Assembly: GCF_040151475.1 (NCBI RefSeq) | Contig: NZ_JBDKWG010000115.1 | Span: 40,172 to 104,171 of the forward strand | Origin: CAXBNB01 sp040151475 | GTDB lineage: Bacteria; Bacteroidota; Bacteroidia; Cytophagales; Cyclobacteriaceae | Direction: 5' to 3' | DNA length: 64,000 nucleotides | Part shown: positions 8,342 to 17,510 of the stretch, one piece after another | Layout: each line of letters begins with the position of its first letter | How positions within the stretch are numbered: position 1 is the first letter of the stretch | Notes under the pieces: model-generated | What the model was told of the DNA's origin: nothing | The model's database searches: none | The model's input: the letters and a program-made list of their open reading frames with translations, nothing else | Made by a program: the position numbers and the translations under genes

Positions 8342-9295
8342 TTATCGGTCATATGCATTCTGTAGCCAGGCAAACAACTCCATGCTCCATGCCAGGGCTA
8401 CATGTAGGATGACTCCTCCCCAGATTCGGTTGGTATAAAAAGCCAAAATCCCTATAAGATAACCACCAAATGCGGAACTGATGGTTTCGGGCAGAGGCTT
8501 ACCAAAATGCAGAAACACATAACTGCCTACCATAGCGAGTACGGCATGACCTCCTAAAGTTCTTGCAAAAGCAATTACCAGAAAGCCACGGAAAAACAGT
8601 TCTACACTGATATAGTATGATCCATAGACAAGCTCATAAATTAATACTGAGACAAATTCCGGAATTTGATGAAATGTGGCAAAGTCAGTTCCCCCGGAGT
8701 GTTTATATCTAGGGTAGTAGGTGTTTAATTCTGCTATAAAAGAGGCCACAGCCATTCCTCCAAAAACCAGTGCTACCAATAATGCGTAAGGTTTTAAGTC
8801 AAATTTTTTCAATGTTAAACCATACCAATGATTTTCACTATCTCTGTTTTTTTCGTAGAAAAAGTAAAAAACAAGGATGGGTATTACTGTGGCCAGAAGG
8901 CTGTCTCCCCACGATATATTTTTAAAAGCAAAGTAATAGTCTGCTTTTGGTAATGATTTGATAACATCATAAAAATAATAAAACTGTCTGTCGAAGCTTA
9001 TGATTGCAAAACCTACAAAAAACTTGATCCAAAACTCTTTTGATTTTACCCAACCAGTTTCGATTTTGTACAGATATAAGAACATGCAGGTAACCAAAAA
9101 TGGAAATGACATGTGCAGAAACATAAACAACCACTTGAGTTCTGATCCGGTGTAAGAATCCAGTATAGAATCCTCAAAATCATATTTGTAATTGAAGTAG
9201 GTGCATATAGATAGAAAGACAGCAACTGACAAGTACAATTTTAGATGAAAATGGTCTTTCAGGTATTTTTTTAAGTAGCTAAGAATGGTATTCAT
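8342..9295 (-). CDS. CPBP-family intramembrane protease-like protein
   Basis: This is a 317-residue protein with about eight hydrophobic segments. The CPBP/Abi signature is in the C-terminal third. ELFFRGFLVIAFAR corresponds to motif 1, although the first Glu of the usual EE pair is Val. VFLHFGKPLPE is motif 2, with its His. HVALAWSMELFAW gives the third motif. The family includes CAAX prenyl endopeptidases and bacterial immunity or processing proteases. Substrate and role are unknown here, and the gene stands alone. Confidence 0.75.
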   Translation of the reverse strand: MNTILSYLKKYLKDHFHLKLYLSVAVFLSICTYFNYKYDFEDSILDSYTGSELKWLFMFLHMSFPFLVTCMFLYLYKIETGWVKSKEFWIKFFVGFAIISFDRQFYYFYDVIKSLPKADYYFAFKNISWGDSLLATVIPILVFYFFYEKNRDSENHWYGLTLKKFDLKPYALLVALVFGGMAVASFIAELNTYYPRYKHSGGTDFATFHQIPEFVSVLIYELVYGSYYISVELFFRGFLVIAFARTLGGHAVLAMVGSYVFLHFGKPLPETISSAFGGYLIGILAFYTNRIWGGVILHVALAWSMELFAWLQNAYDR

Positions 9296-9406
9296 TGGAA
9301 GTGTCGGTCTGATTTGGTTGCCAGTTCAATGATAAATCTCTTCCTTAAGAATCAAATAATAAAACAAGTTAAATTTTACTTAAAATTCTGGTTTAAGGAG
9401 TGGTTT

Positions 9407-9562
9407 TTATTTTTCTAATTGCATGTGCAGGGTTGGATAGGGTTTTCCTAATGCATCCAACTCAGAACGCTTTATTGTCTTGAAACCACAATGATGATAA
9501 AATCCAATCGCTTGGCCGTTTTGTTCATTCACATCTACTTTTGTCACATTCAATTTCGTGTT
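9407..9562 (-). pseudogene. Remnant of a GNAT acetyltransferase (C-terminal end)
   Basis: On the minus strand an open stretch encodes KLNVTKVDVNEQNGQAIGFY, then HHCGFKTIKRSELDALGKPY and PTLHMQLEK before a stop. This is the typical last third of GNAT acetyltransferases (VNEQN..A..FY...GF...R...D..GxPYP.LHM). An in-frame TGA lies at 9563-9565 and no N-terminal acetyl-CoA domain is present. It is therefore a truncated relic. It occupies the 396-bp gap between the CPBP gene and the TetR promoter. Confidence 0.7.
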
Positions 9563-9613
9563 TCATTGTTTGATAGGAACTGATATTGCCTCATTTATAG
9601 AAGATTTATCTTA

Positions 9614-9643
9614 TTTGTAAACAAAGTAAACCTTTTACATTTA
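9614..9643 (+). promoter_or_regulatory. Candidate Bacteroidota promoter for tetR-exporter operon
   Basis: TTTG at 9614-9617 (-33 element) and TACATTTA at 9636-9643 (near TAnnTTTG) are 18 bp apart. The implied transcription start falls in the palindrome at 9650-9666, which fits repression by TetR. Confidence 0.4.
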
Positions 9644-9649
9644 TAGTCG

Positions 9650-9666
9650 TAATAGTATTACTATTA
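9650..9666. promoter_or_regulatory. Operator-like palindrome TAATAGTATTACTATTA
   Basis: This is a perfect inverted repeat with 8-bp arms around one central base, ending 25 bp before the tetR start codon. The same arms recur at 10393-10407. TetR proteins bind such palindromes, so autorepression is likely. Confidence 0.65.
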
Positions 9667-9691
9667 TATAAGGTATATTTACTTTTACATC

Positions 9692-10375
9692 ATGGCAACA
9701 GTTACTATTCAAATCGGAGAAAAGTATTATAGCAAAGACCCCTTATCAACTGAGCTTGGTAGAAAAATCGTTTATGCCGGAATTGAAATGTTGGATCAAT
9801 TGGGGTTTGAAGAGTTTACTTTTAAAAAATTGGCAGAAAAGATAGGATCGACCGAAGCATCAGTTTATCGCTATTTTGAGAATAAATTAAAGATGTTAGT
9901 CTATCTCACTTCATGGTATTGGGCTTGGATGGAATATATGATAGATCATAAAACACATCATATTCAGGATAAAGAGTTGAAATTAAAAGAAGTTATCAAA
10001 ATTCTTTGTCATGTAGATCAGGGTCATTTGAGTATGGATTTGCCAGGTGTCAATACATCTTCGCTGCGAAGGGTGGTTGTTAGCGAGTCTGACAAAACGT
10101 ATTTGACAAAAAAAGTCGATGAGATCAACAATCAAGGGTTATTCAAGGGTTTTAAGGGGTTATGTCATAAAATAGCAACTATTATTTCAGATGTTAATCC
10201 GGCGTATCCATATCCTCATGCTTTTGTAAGTACTATATTGGAGGCCTCTCATCAGCAAGCTTTTTTTGCTATGCACCTGCCATCGTTGACAGAAATAAAA
10301 AAAGAAAGTGCAAGGACTGTTGAGCAGCAGGTTTACCTTTTTATAGATGCATTGATTTTTAAAGTACTCAAATAA
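9692..10375 (+). CDS. TetR/AcrR family transcriptional regulator
   Basis: This is a 227-residue protein. The N-terminal HTH (about 22-70) contains IVYAGIEMLDQLGFEEFTFK and KLAEKIGSTEASVYRYFENK, the classic TetR recognition helix. The C-terminal helical domain (75-227) would bind a ligand. The ABC gene begins 14 bp after its stop and the adaptor and channel genes follow on the same strand, so it very likely controls its own operon through the palindromes at 9650 and 10393. The ligand is unknown. Confidence 0.88.
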   Translation: MATVTIQIGEKYYSKDPLSTELGRKIVYAGIEMLDQLGFEEFTFKKLAEKIGSTEASVYRYFENKLKMLVYLTSWYWAWMEYMIDHKTHHIQDKELKLKEVIKILCHVDQGHLSMDLPGVNTSSLRRVVVSESDKTYLTKKVDEINNQGLFKGFKGLCHKIATIISDVNPAYPYPHAFVSTILEASHQQAFFAMHLPSLTEIKKESARTVEQQVYLFIDALIFKVLK

Positions 10376-10389
10376 TTTTTTTACCTAAA

Positions 10390-12135
10390 ATGAATAGTAA
10401 TACTATTAATAGCGAAAGTATGAATGTCTATAGTGATACTGGGTTTACACCTATAAGGCGCCTTTTTAAAATGCTTTCTCTGGATAGAAGGGAGATATTT
10501 ATAATCTATGCCTATGCTATTTTTAATGGTTTGATCAATCTTTCACTTCCTTTGGGAGTACAGGCTATTATTGGATTTGTTATCAGCGCAGAGTTTTCTT
10601 CTTCATGGGGGCTTTTAATTTTTATCGTTGTTTTGGGTGTGGCTACTTCAGGTATCATTCAGATTCTTCAGTTGTCGTTGACAGAATTGCTTCAACGCAG
10701 GATTTTTACCCGAGCTTCATTTGAGTTTGCATTTAGGATACCAAGATTCAAGATGGAAGCGATTTCTGGTTTTTATGCTCCTGAGTTAATGAATCGGTTT
10801 TTTGATACACTTAACGTTCAGAAAGGGTTGTCGAAAATACTGATAGATGCTTCTACCTCTGTTCTTCAAATTTTATTTGGATTGGTTTTGCTTTCCTTTT
10901 ATCACTCGTTTTTTGTCTTTTTTGGAATTGTTCTCGTAGGTCTAATATCCCTGATATTTTTAATAACAGGCCCTAAAGGGCTCAAAACAAGTATTATGGA
11001 GTCAAAATACAAATATCAGGTAGCACATTGGCTTGAGGAGTTGGCTAGGGTAATGGCAACATTCAAACTCGCAGGGCAAACCAACTTGCCTCTTGATAAA
11101 ATGAACCACTATTTGACTAACTACCTGAAATTCAGAAAAGAACACTTTAACATCTTAATTCTTCAGTTTTCCAACATTGTGGCTTTTAAAACCATAGTTA
11201 CTGGCGGCCTCTTAGTATTGGGTAGTATTTTGGTCATCAATCAGGAAATCAATCTTGGCCAATTTGTTGCATCTGAGATCATTATTCTATTGGTTTTAAA
11301 CTCATCTGAAAAACTGATTTTGAGTATGGAAACCATTTATGATGTATTGACCGGGCTGGAAAAACTTGGACAGGTAACGGATATAACTATAGAAAGTGAT
11401 GAAGGGATTGATCTTAATGAAATAACTCAGGGAAAAGGTATTTCACTTGAACTAACCGGGCTGACATACAAGTTTGCAAACAATAATAAACCCACTATAA
11501 ACAATGTAAATCTGGTGGTAGGGGTTGGCGAGAAAATATGTATTACAGGAGTGAATCAATCCGGGAAATCTACCCTACTTGCTCTTATCTCTGGATTATA
11601 TAATGATTATGAAGGATCCATTCACTATAACGGTATTCCATTGGGAGACATTAATATAATGAGCTTTCGATCTGTAATCGGTGACAATCTTGGATTACAA
11701 GATTTATTCTATGGCACTTTGGAAGAGAACATTACAGTAGGAAAAGAAGATATAAAGATAGAAGACATACTTTGGGCAATAGAGCAAGTTAGGTTGAGTA
11801 GTTTTTTCAAATCCCTACCAAAAGGACTAAATACCATGATTCAACCCGAAGGTCAGGGCTTATCTACTAGTATTAAGCGAAAAATTTTACTTGCACGTAC
11901 GCTTGCCGAAAAACCCAAACTTATAGTGATGGATCACACATTGCAGGGCCTGGACTATGAGGATAGAAAACATATTAGCTCAATTTTACTTGACCCTAAG
12001 TCAAATTGGACTTTGTTAGCAGTTACTAACGATCCATTGATGCTTTCAAAATGCGATAAAATAGTTACTATGGAGCATGGTACCATAGTAGATATTGATC
12101 TAAGAAAAAAGATAAATAAACCCAAAACAACATAA
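10390..12135 (+). CDS. ABC exporter (permease-ATPase fusion) with degenerate ATPase site
   Basis: This is a 581-residue protein. Residues 20-320 hold six membrane helices of the type I exporter fold, and 350-575 form the ATP-binding domain. The Walker A motif is present (GVNQSGKST), as is a Q-loop (GLQDLFYGTLEENI). The signature region reads GLSTSIKRKILLARTL instead of LSGGQ. Walker B ends in LIVMDH, so the catalytic Glu is His. The switch His is replaced by Asn (LLAVTND). There is no N-terminal C39 peptidase domain. It is co-transcribed with an HlyD adaptor and a TolC channel, so it resembles a type I secretion or efflux unit. ATP hydrolysis by this subunit may be slow or absent; that is inference from the residues. 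Confidence 0.85.
   Translation: MNSNTINSESMNVYSDTGFTPIRRLFKMLSLDRREIFIIYAYAIFNGLINLSLPLGVQAIIGFVISAEFSSSWGLLIFIVVLGVATSGIIQILQLSLTELLQRRIFTRASFEFAFRIPRFKMEAISGFYAPELMNRFFDTLNVQKGLSKILIDASTSVLQILFGLVLLSFYHSFFVFFGIVLVGLISLIFLITGPKGLKTSIMESKYKYQVAHWLEELARVMATFKLAGQTNLPLDKMNHYLTNYLKFRKEHFNILILQFSNIVAFKTIVTGGLLVLGSILVINQEINLGQFVASEIIILLVLNSSEKLILSMETIYDVLTGLEKLGQVTDITIESDEGIDLNEITQGKGISLELTGLTYKFANNNKPTINNVNLVVGVGEKICITGVNQSGKSTLLALISGLYNDYEGSIHYNGIPLGDINIMSFRSVIGDNLGLQDLFYGTLEENITVGKEDIKIEDILWAIEQVRLSSFFKSLPKGLNTMIQPEGQGLSTSIKRKILLARTLAEKPKLIVMDHTLQGLDYEDRKHISSILLDPKSNWTLLAVTNDPLMLSKCDKIVTMEHGTIVDIDLRKKINKPKTT
10393..10407. promoter_or_regulatory. Second copy of the TetR palindrome inside the ABC gene start
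   Basis: AATAGTAATACTATT has the same 7-bp arms as the palindrome before tetR, differing only in the central base. It covers codons 2-6 of the ABC gene, 15-20 bp after the tetR stop codon. It could allow separate control of the exporter genes. Confidence 0.55.
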
Positions 12136-12139
12136 AGTA

Positions 12140-13495
12140 ATGCTGAATATTTCAGAAAATCCAATCGACAGGGATGAGGTATTAAAGGATCAATCGGCTT
12201 ATAAGGATGTCATGGGAACCTCTGCTTCTCGTAGATTGGTTTTTCTACTCTCGGGAGTTTTTCTGATTGGTTTTGTTATACTGTTTTTGCCCTGGACTCA
12301 AAACATACGTGCCAGAGGCAAGCTCACCACTTTGCATCCGGAAAATAGAGAACAAAACATTCATTCAATGATATCCGGTAGGGTAGAAAAATGGTATGTG
12401 AGTGAAGGTCAATTGGTAAATAAGGGTGATACTATAGTATTTATCTCTGAAGTGAAATCCGAATATCTGGATCCAAAACTCATAGAACGATCGGCTAATC
12501 AAACGGATGCCAAAAAAGCATCTATAAGTGCTTACAAAGATAAAGCAGATGCACTGGCAGATCAAATAGATGCTTTGCAAAGAAATAAGAAATTAAAAAT
12601 TGAACAGGCTGAGAATTATTACAGACAGTCCAGGCTTAAGGTAGTATCTGACAGCATCGACTTTCAAACCGCTTCGATTAATTATGAAATAGCGCAAAAG
12701 CAATTTGAGCGTCAACAAAAGCTTTATCAGCAAGGACTGAAATCCCTGACAGAACTGGAACAAAGAAAACAAAAACTTCAGGAATCACTTTATAAAAAAA
12801 TTTCTATTGAAAATAAATGGCTGTCAACTAAAAATGAATTCATCAATGCTAAACTTAATCTAACGATTGTTCAAAATGAATTTTCGGAGAAAATAGCAAA
12901 AGCTAAGTCCGAAAGAATGTCTGCCCTATCCGGTGCATTGCAAGCAGAAGGGGATTTCAACAAACTATCGATACAACAATCCAATTATGTCAGGCGATCA
13001 GGATTTTACTACATTACCGCCCCTCAGGATGGCTATGTCACCAAAGCGATCATCACTGGCATTGGTGAATCAGTAAAAGAAGGTCAGTCAGTATTTAGTT
13101 TTATTCCTGCCAGCTATGATTTAGCTGTAGAAATGTATGTACGTCCGATTGATCTTCCCCTTATTCAGGAAGGGCGAAAGGTACAGCTCCAGTTCGATGG
13201 CTGGCCAGCATTGGTTTTTAGTGGTTGGCCCGGTATGTCTTTTGGAACATACAGTGGCAGGGTGGTAGCTTTTGATAAAGCAGCCAGTCCTAAGGGAGAA
13301 TTTCGGATATTGGTAGCTCCAGATCCCAATGCTGCAGATTGGCCAACCTTGCTCCGGCTTGGATCAGGTGCTTATGGAATAGGATTGCTTAAGAAAGTGC
13401 CCGTTTGGTACGAGATATGGAGAAATCTAAATGGATTTCCTCCTGATTTTTATATGGAAGAATTGGGTGTTAAAACCAGTCAAAAAGCAAAATGA
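12140..13495 (+). CDS. HlyD-family periplasmic adaptor (membrane fusion protein)
   Basis: This is a 451-residue protein. It has one membrane anchor at about residues 30-51. A lipoyl/barrel-sandwich half follows (NIHSMISGRVEKWYVSEGQL), then a long coiled-coil hairpin (about 110-285) rich in Gln, Lys and Glu. The second lipoyl half (YYITAPQDGYVTKAIITGIG) and a beta-barrel domain complete it. Such adaptors bridge an inner-membrane ABC protein and a TolC channel. It starts 5 bp after the ABC gene, and its stop overlaps the start of the TolC gene by 4 bp (ATGA). Confidence 0.88.
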   Translation: MLNISENPIDRDEVLKDQSAYKDVMGTSASRRLVFLLSGVFLIGFVILFLPWTQNIRARGKLTTLHPENREQNIHSMISGRVEKWYVSEGQLVNKGDTIVFISEVKSEYLDPKLIERSANQTDAKKASISAYKDKADALADQIDALQRNKKLKIEQAENYYRQSRLKVVSDSIDFQTASINYEIAQKQFERQQKLYQQGLKSLTELEQRKQKLQESLYKKISIENKWLSTKNEFINAKLNLTIVQNEFSEKIAKAKSERMSALSGALQAEGDFNKLSIQQSNYVRRSGFYYITAPQDGYVTKAIITGIGESVKEGQSVFSFIPASYDLAVEMYVRPIDLPLIQEGRKVQLQFDGWPALVFSGWPGMSFGTYSGRVVAFDKAASPKGEFRILVAPDPNAADWPTLLRLGSGAYGIGLLKKVPVWYEIWRNLNGFPPDFYMEELGVKTSQKAK

Positions 13496-14889
13496 GACAG
13501 ATTCAATTATTGACCATATTGATACTATTGCTTGGCCATTTCGCTACTTGGTCACAATCAGGGAACAGCAGTGTTTTAACTTTAGAGCAGTTTTATCAGC
13601 AGATTCACCTACACCATCCTATAGCAAAACAAGCTGTCTTACTTAAGACTCGTGGTAATCTTATAGTGAGTCAGGCAAGGGGTTCGTTTGACCCTAAAAT
13701 TGTTTCGGATTATAATCAAAAACAATTCGATGGAAAGACCTACTTTGATCTATGGGATACTTATGTTCAAATACCCACTCTGCTCAATGTCGATTTGAAA
13801 GCTGGGTACGAAAGAAATAAGGGGACATATTTAAATGCGGAAAACACTGTACCAACAGATGGATTATATTATGCCGGCATTTCAGTGCCATTTGGTCAGG
13901 GGCTTCTAAAAAGTGAACGAAACATCAATTTAGAAAAAAGTAAATTTGAGAAACAATCTTTTGAAAACCAGGCACAAAATGTACTCAATAATTTGTTTTT
14001 TGATGCCAATTTCGCCTATTGGTTGTGGTATGAAAACCATCAAAAAAGAGAAACTGTTGCAACCAACTTAGAACTGATTGAGCAAAGATTTGAAGGAATA
14101 AAACAGTCAATTGCCAATGGTGATAAGGCTTCTATTGATAGTGTGGAAATGCTCATTCAGGTGCAGCAATGGTCCAACAAGTTGAAAGAAACCGAGCTGA
14201 ATTCACAAAACAGTATGCTCTTGCTTCAAAATTTTATATGGACAGATGGTTTGGATTTCAATACTTTATCACCGTATTATGAGGACAGTGCATTTACTAT
14301 CAATTTGGATTCTCATTTAGATTGGGCGTTGAAAAATCATCCTGATCTAAAAAAACTAACAATTGAGAGCAATCTTCTTGAAATGGATCGGAAATGGGCT
14401 AGTGAACAATTAAAGCCAATCATTGATGTAAATTATAACTTGCTACTCTCAGGGCAGGAAACAGAATATGCGCCCATTTATTCTAATAACTACAAACTGG
14501 GAGTCCAATTTGTTTTTCCATTACTGATTAGAAAAGAGAGGGCCAAACTTAAAATCGTGAAGGTAAAGCAACAGGAATACGACCTTAAGATCAATCAGAA
14601 AAATCGTGAAGTGATTAACAAAATTCAGCAGAGTTATAATAAGGTGTATATTTTGCAGGAGATGATTCAAAAACAGGAACAAATCCAGGTAAACTATGAG
14701 CGAATGCTTCAGGCAGAGCAGACCAAGTTTGAAAATGGAGAGAGTTCCGTGTTTTTACTCAATAGCCGGGAAAACAAAAAGCTTTTGGGACAAATCAAAT
14801 TAATCGAGCTTCAGTCAAAATTTAGCCAATCGGTAGGAGAGCTTAAATGGGCGACAGGAAAATTGTATGATGATACATTTCCAGAATGA
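13492..14889 (+). CDS. TolC-family outer-membrane channel protein
   Basis: This is a 465-residue protein with a cleavable signal peptide (about 1-21, ending in TWSQS). Two repeats of long helices (about 150-245 and 365-460) alternate with beta strands, as in the OEP/TolC fold. It overlaps the adaptor gene by ATGA, which supports translation coupling. It should form the exit duct of the tripartite exporter encoded at 10390-14889. Confidence 0.85.
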   Translation: MRQIQLLTILILLLGHFATWSQSGNSSVLTLEQFYQQIHLHHPIAKQAVLLKTRGNLIVSQARGSFDPKIVSDYNQKQFDGKTYFDLWDTYVQIPTLLNVDLKAGYERNKGTYLNAENTVPTDGLYYAGISVPFGQGLLKSERNINLEKSKFEKQSFENQAQNVLNNLFFDANFAYWLWYENHQKRETVATNLELIEQRFEGIKQSIANGDKASIDSVEMLIQVQQWSNKLKETELNSQNSMLLLQNFIWTDGLDFNTLSPYYEDSAFTINLDSHLDWALKNHPDLKKLTIESNLLEMDRKWASEQLKPIIDVNYNLLLSGQETEYAPIYSNNYKLGVQFVFPLLIRKERAKLKIVKVKQQEYDLKINQKNREVINKIQQSYNKVYILQEMIQKQEQIQVNYERMLQAEQTKFENGESSVFLLNSRENKKLLGQIKLIELQSKFSQSVGELKWATGKLYDDTFPE

Positions 14890-15439
14890 TTGCGTAATAA
14901 ATATTTAATCAAGACACAACAGGCACTTTTTGATTGTCTTTGTTAATCCTATTTTTCAAATAATTCCAGATTTAAATAGATTATAAAATTGCTTTTAGAG
15001 CATAAGGATTCAGCTTGTAAATAGTACCGATTCAATAATATATTATCTTTCGTCAGCTTAAAATATTGTCCAATAAAATGTAGCGCATTCGGTAAAATCA
15101 TAATAATCATTTGCATTTCATTTTTCCATCTCAATTTGTAGCTTACATTTCAACTGTGAGAACGTTACCTTTCATTTGAAATATTATATAGAATTTCTTC
15201 TACCTACCCATCCATTCGAATTTATACCCACAACTAAAACAAAGGGGTGGTCAAACATTCTAGACATATTTGGACGAATATGCATTGGATTCTTGGTTTA
15301 TCAAACCATTGCTGCGTTTAGAAGATTTGGTAGAAAATAAAACCGATCAATAGACTGCCCACATTGTGAGTATTTATTTGACCTGTGCAGCGAGTATACC
15401 ACCCCGATCTTTAATAAAAGCCGGATGCGACTACTTTGC
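14890..15439. other. Non-coding gap after the exporter operon
   Basis: These 550 bases hold no gene that I can support. Short open frames on both strands lack family-like content. A weak inverted repeat follows the tolC stop (around 14918-14942) and may act in termination. The next recognisable item is a degenerate repeat copy at 15440. Confidence 0.5.
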
Positions 15440-15554
15440 AGAACCTACCTTACTAACACGAACAAATCGCAATATAATTTGCAAATAGCACGTAACTCAT
15501 TCAGAACCCCGAATAAGTAGGGGATAGTAAGAATTTTAATTGCGTTTGCCTTAG
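15440..15554 (+). repeat. Degenerate copy A of the short inverted-repeat element
   Basis: This segment aligns with the copies at 20576 and 22364. It has the same order of a CCT-CCTTAC-like start, CAGAACCCCGAATAAGTAGG (a decayed hairpin) and the right end TTGCGTTTGCCTTAG. The left terminal repeat is no longer recognisable, so it is an older copy. Confidence 0.5.
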
Positions 15555-15604
15555 GTTTGATGAAGTATGTGTATTTATTTTATGGATTCCATATAATTTA
15601 AAGT

Positions 15605-17476
15605 ATGAAAACAAAATCCATATTAAAGCTTCTCATTGTACCAATACTGGCATTTACGTCAGTTTACCAGACTTCAGCACAAACAGGATCGGCTAGTGAA
15701 CCGGTGCGCTATATCGGTGGAGTAACCATAGACCCCAATGTGCATGAAGGGCGGTTGCGGTATGCTATCGGAACTGAAAGCATACAGGTTTTGAGGGCAA
15801 ACAGAACCTATCCAGAACAAGCGGAGGATTATGGCTGGACATACAATCATGCTCCAAACATGGCATATTGGAACGAAACATTTTTCCTGCAATACCTTAG
15901 CAATCCGCAGGACGAACATGTAGCTCCAGGTCATACCTTGTTGACTACTTCCACTGATGGCCGTCATTGGGAAAAACCCAAAGTGGTTTTTCCTCACTAC
16001 AAAGCACCAGAGGGAGTGACCATCCCTGAAGGGTACGAAGGGTACATGATGCACCAACGAATGGGGTTTTATGTTGCTCCTAATGGTCGTTTGTTGGTAC
16101 TTGGTTTTTATGGACACACCAGAGATCCCTTCGGCAAAGGTGGTATCGGCCGGGTAGTCAGGGAAGTGAAAAAAGACGGAAGTTTTGGGCCTATATATTT
16201 TATTAGGTACAGCAGTTTTACTGATTTTAATGAAAAGAATACCAGCTATCCATTCTATAAAAAATCAAAGGATAAAGAATTTATAAAAGCCTGTGAAGCC
16301 CTCTTAGGAGATCGGCTAAAGACGCTGCAATGGCTGGATGAAGATTACGGCAAAGATGACTTTTATGGAGAAGGAAGAATTGCGGATTCGCTTCAGGCAT
16401 TTTCTTATTTTCACCGCAAGGATGGAAAAGTGGTCGGCTTGTGGAAATTTTCGGCAGCTGCTACTTCTGAAGATGAGGGTCAGACCTTTTCTGACCCTGT
16501 GAAGATTTCTACTTTGCTGATGGCTGGCGGTAAAAATTGGGGACAAAAAACAGACGATGGCCGATATGCTATGGTGTATAACCCGATCGAGATACAGGAG
16601 TATCGTTACCCTCTTACGGTCATCACCAGCGATGATGGAATTGTCTTTGATGATATGATTTTGGTTCAGGGAGAGGTGCCTCCCAGAAGATTTTATGGTA
16701 TTTGGAAAGATTTTGGCCCTTGCTACACACGTGGTATTGTGGAGGGAAATGGAAATCCTCCGGGCGAGGAGATGTGGCTGACCTATAGCATGAACAAAGA
16801 AGATATCTGGGTCAGTAAAATGTCTCTTCCTATTAGATACAAAGTGGAAGGAGAGATACGTGAAAATTTTAACCAACTTTCGCCGGATGGTTCTATATCG
16901 GATTGGAATATTTATTCTCCAAAATGGGCATCTGCCAAGATTGTAGAGGAATCCAAAGAAAACAATGTTTTGCAGTTGGTGGATAAAGACCCTTACGATT
17001 ACTCTCGTGCTATCAGGGTATTTGAAGAAAGCAAACAGGTGAATATTAAGTATCGTGTGAAGCCAAAGCAAAATGATTCGGGAATTCTGGAAATAGATGT
17101 TGTTGACAGATATGGCAACCGGCCTGTTAGAATCCATTTTAAACCCGATGGTCAGTTGGTGGCTTTTGACGGGAGCAAGGAAGTAGTAATCCGGAAATTT
17201 GATGCAAATCAGTGGTATGACTTTGAACTATCCATTGATGCCACACCGCATGGGAGTTATAGCCTTGCTGTAAATGGCAAGGAAAAGATCTCCGGGTTGC
17301 AGCTTTGTGAAGCTGTGAAATCTGTGGAGCGGCTATCTTTTCGTACCGGAGAATACCGAATCTTACCAACCAGAAAAACGCCTAATGAGGTAGAGTCGGA
17401 ACCACTGGAAGGTGCCGACGAATCCGTTAAGGAGTCTTCATTTTGGATTGATAACGTGGAAGTAATCAATGAATGA
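15605..17476 (+). CDS. Secreted sialidase-superfamily beta-propeller protein, candidate glycan-active enzyme
   Basis: This is a 623-residue protein. The signal peptide is about 1-25 (ends in SAQT). Residues 40-420 contain Asp-box-like repeats of a propeller: STDGRHWEKP, SEDEGQTFSDP and TSDDGIVFDD. A C-terminal domain (about 430-620) looks like a concanavalin-type laminin-G or 3-keto-disaccharide hydrolase-like beta sandwich (WYDFELSIDATPHGSYSLAV, ending FWIDNVEVINE). Sialidase-like propellers include glycoside hydrolases and some rhamnose-glucuronate lyases. I cannot see a full sialidase arginine triad with confidence, so the substrate is open. It stands alone between non-coding gaps. Confidence 0.6.
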   Translation: MKTKSILKLLIVPILAFTSVYQTSAQTGSASEPVRYIGGVTIDPNVHEGRLRYAIGTESIQVLRANRTYPEQAEDYGWTYNHAPNMAYWNETFFLQYLSNPQDEHVAPGHTLLTTSTDGRHWEKPKVVFPHYKAPEGVTIPEGYEGYMMHQRMGFYVAPNGRLLVLGFYGHTRDPFGKGGIGRVVREVKKDGSFGPIYFIRYSSFTDFNEKNTSYPFYKKSKDKEFIKACEALLGDRLKTLQWLDEDYGKDDFYGEGRIADSLQAFSYFHRKDGKVVGLWKFSAAATSEDEGQTFSDPVKISTLLMAGGKNWGQKTDDGRYAMVYNPIEIQEYRYPLTVITSDDGIVFDDMILVQGEVPPRRFYGIWKDFGPCYTRGIVEGNGNPPGEEMWLTYSMNKEDIWVSKMSLPIRYKVEGEIRENFNQLSPDGSISDWNIYSPKWASAKIVEESKENNVLQLVDKDPYDYSRAIRVFEESKQVNIKYRVKPKQNDSGILEIDVVDRYGNRPVRIHFKPDGQLVAFDGSKEVVIRKFDANQWYDFELSIDATPHGSYSLAVNGKEKISGLQLCEAVKSVERLSFRTGEYRILPTRKTPNEVESEPLEGADESVKESSFWIDNVEVINE

Positions 17477-17510
17477 TTGGTTCCACTTACATGGAATCTT
17501 TGCCCGCTCT

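Noticed and set aside
14949..15134. Minus-strand frame of 61 codons after tolC
   Set aside because: No signal, motif or neighbour supports it; it lies in an A+T-rich non-coding gap.
16316..17137. Long minus-strand frame of 273 codons within the propeller gene
   Set aside because: It is antisense to a gene with a clear signal peptide and Asp boxes, and its composition is His/Ile/Arg-rich shadow.
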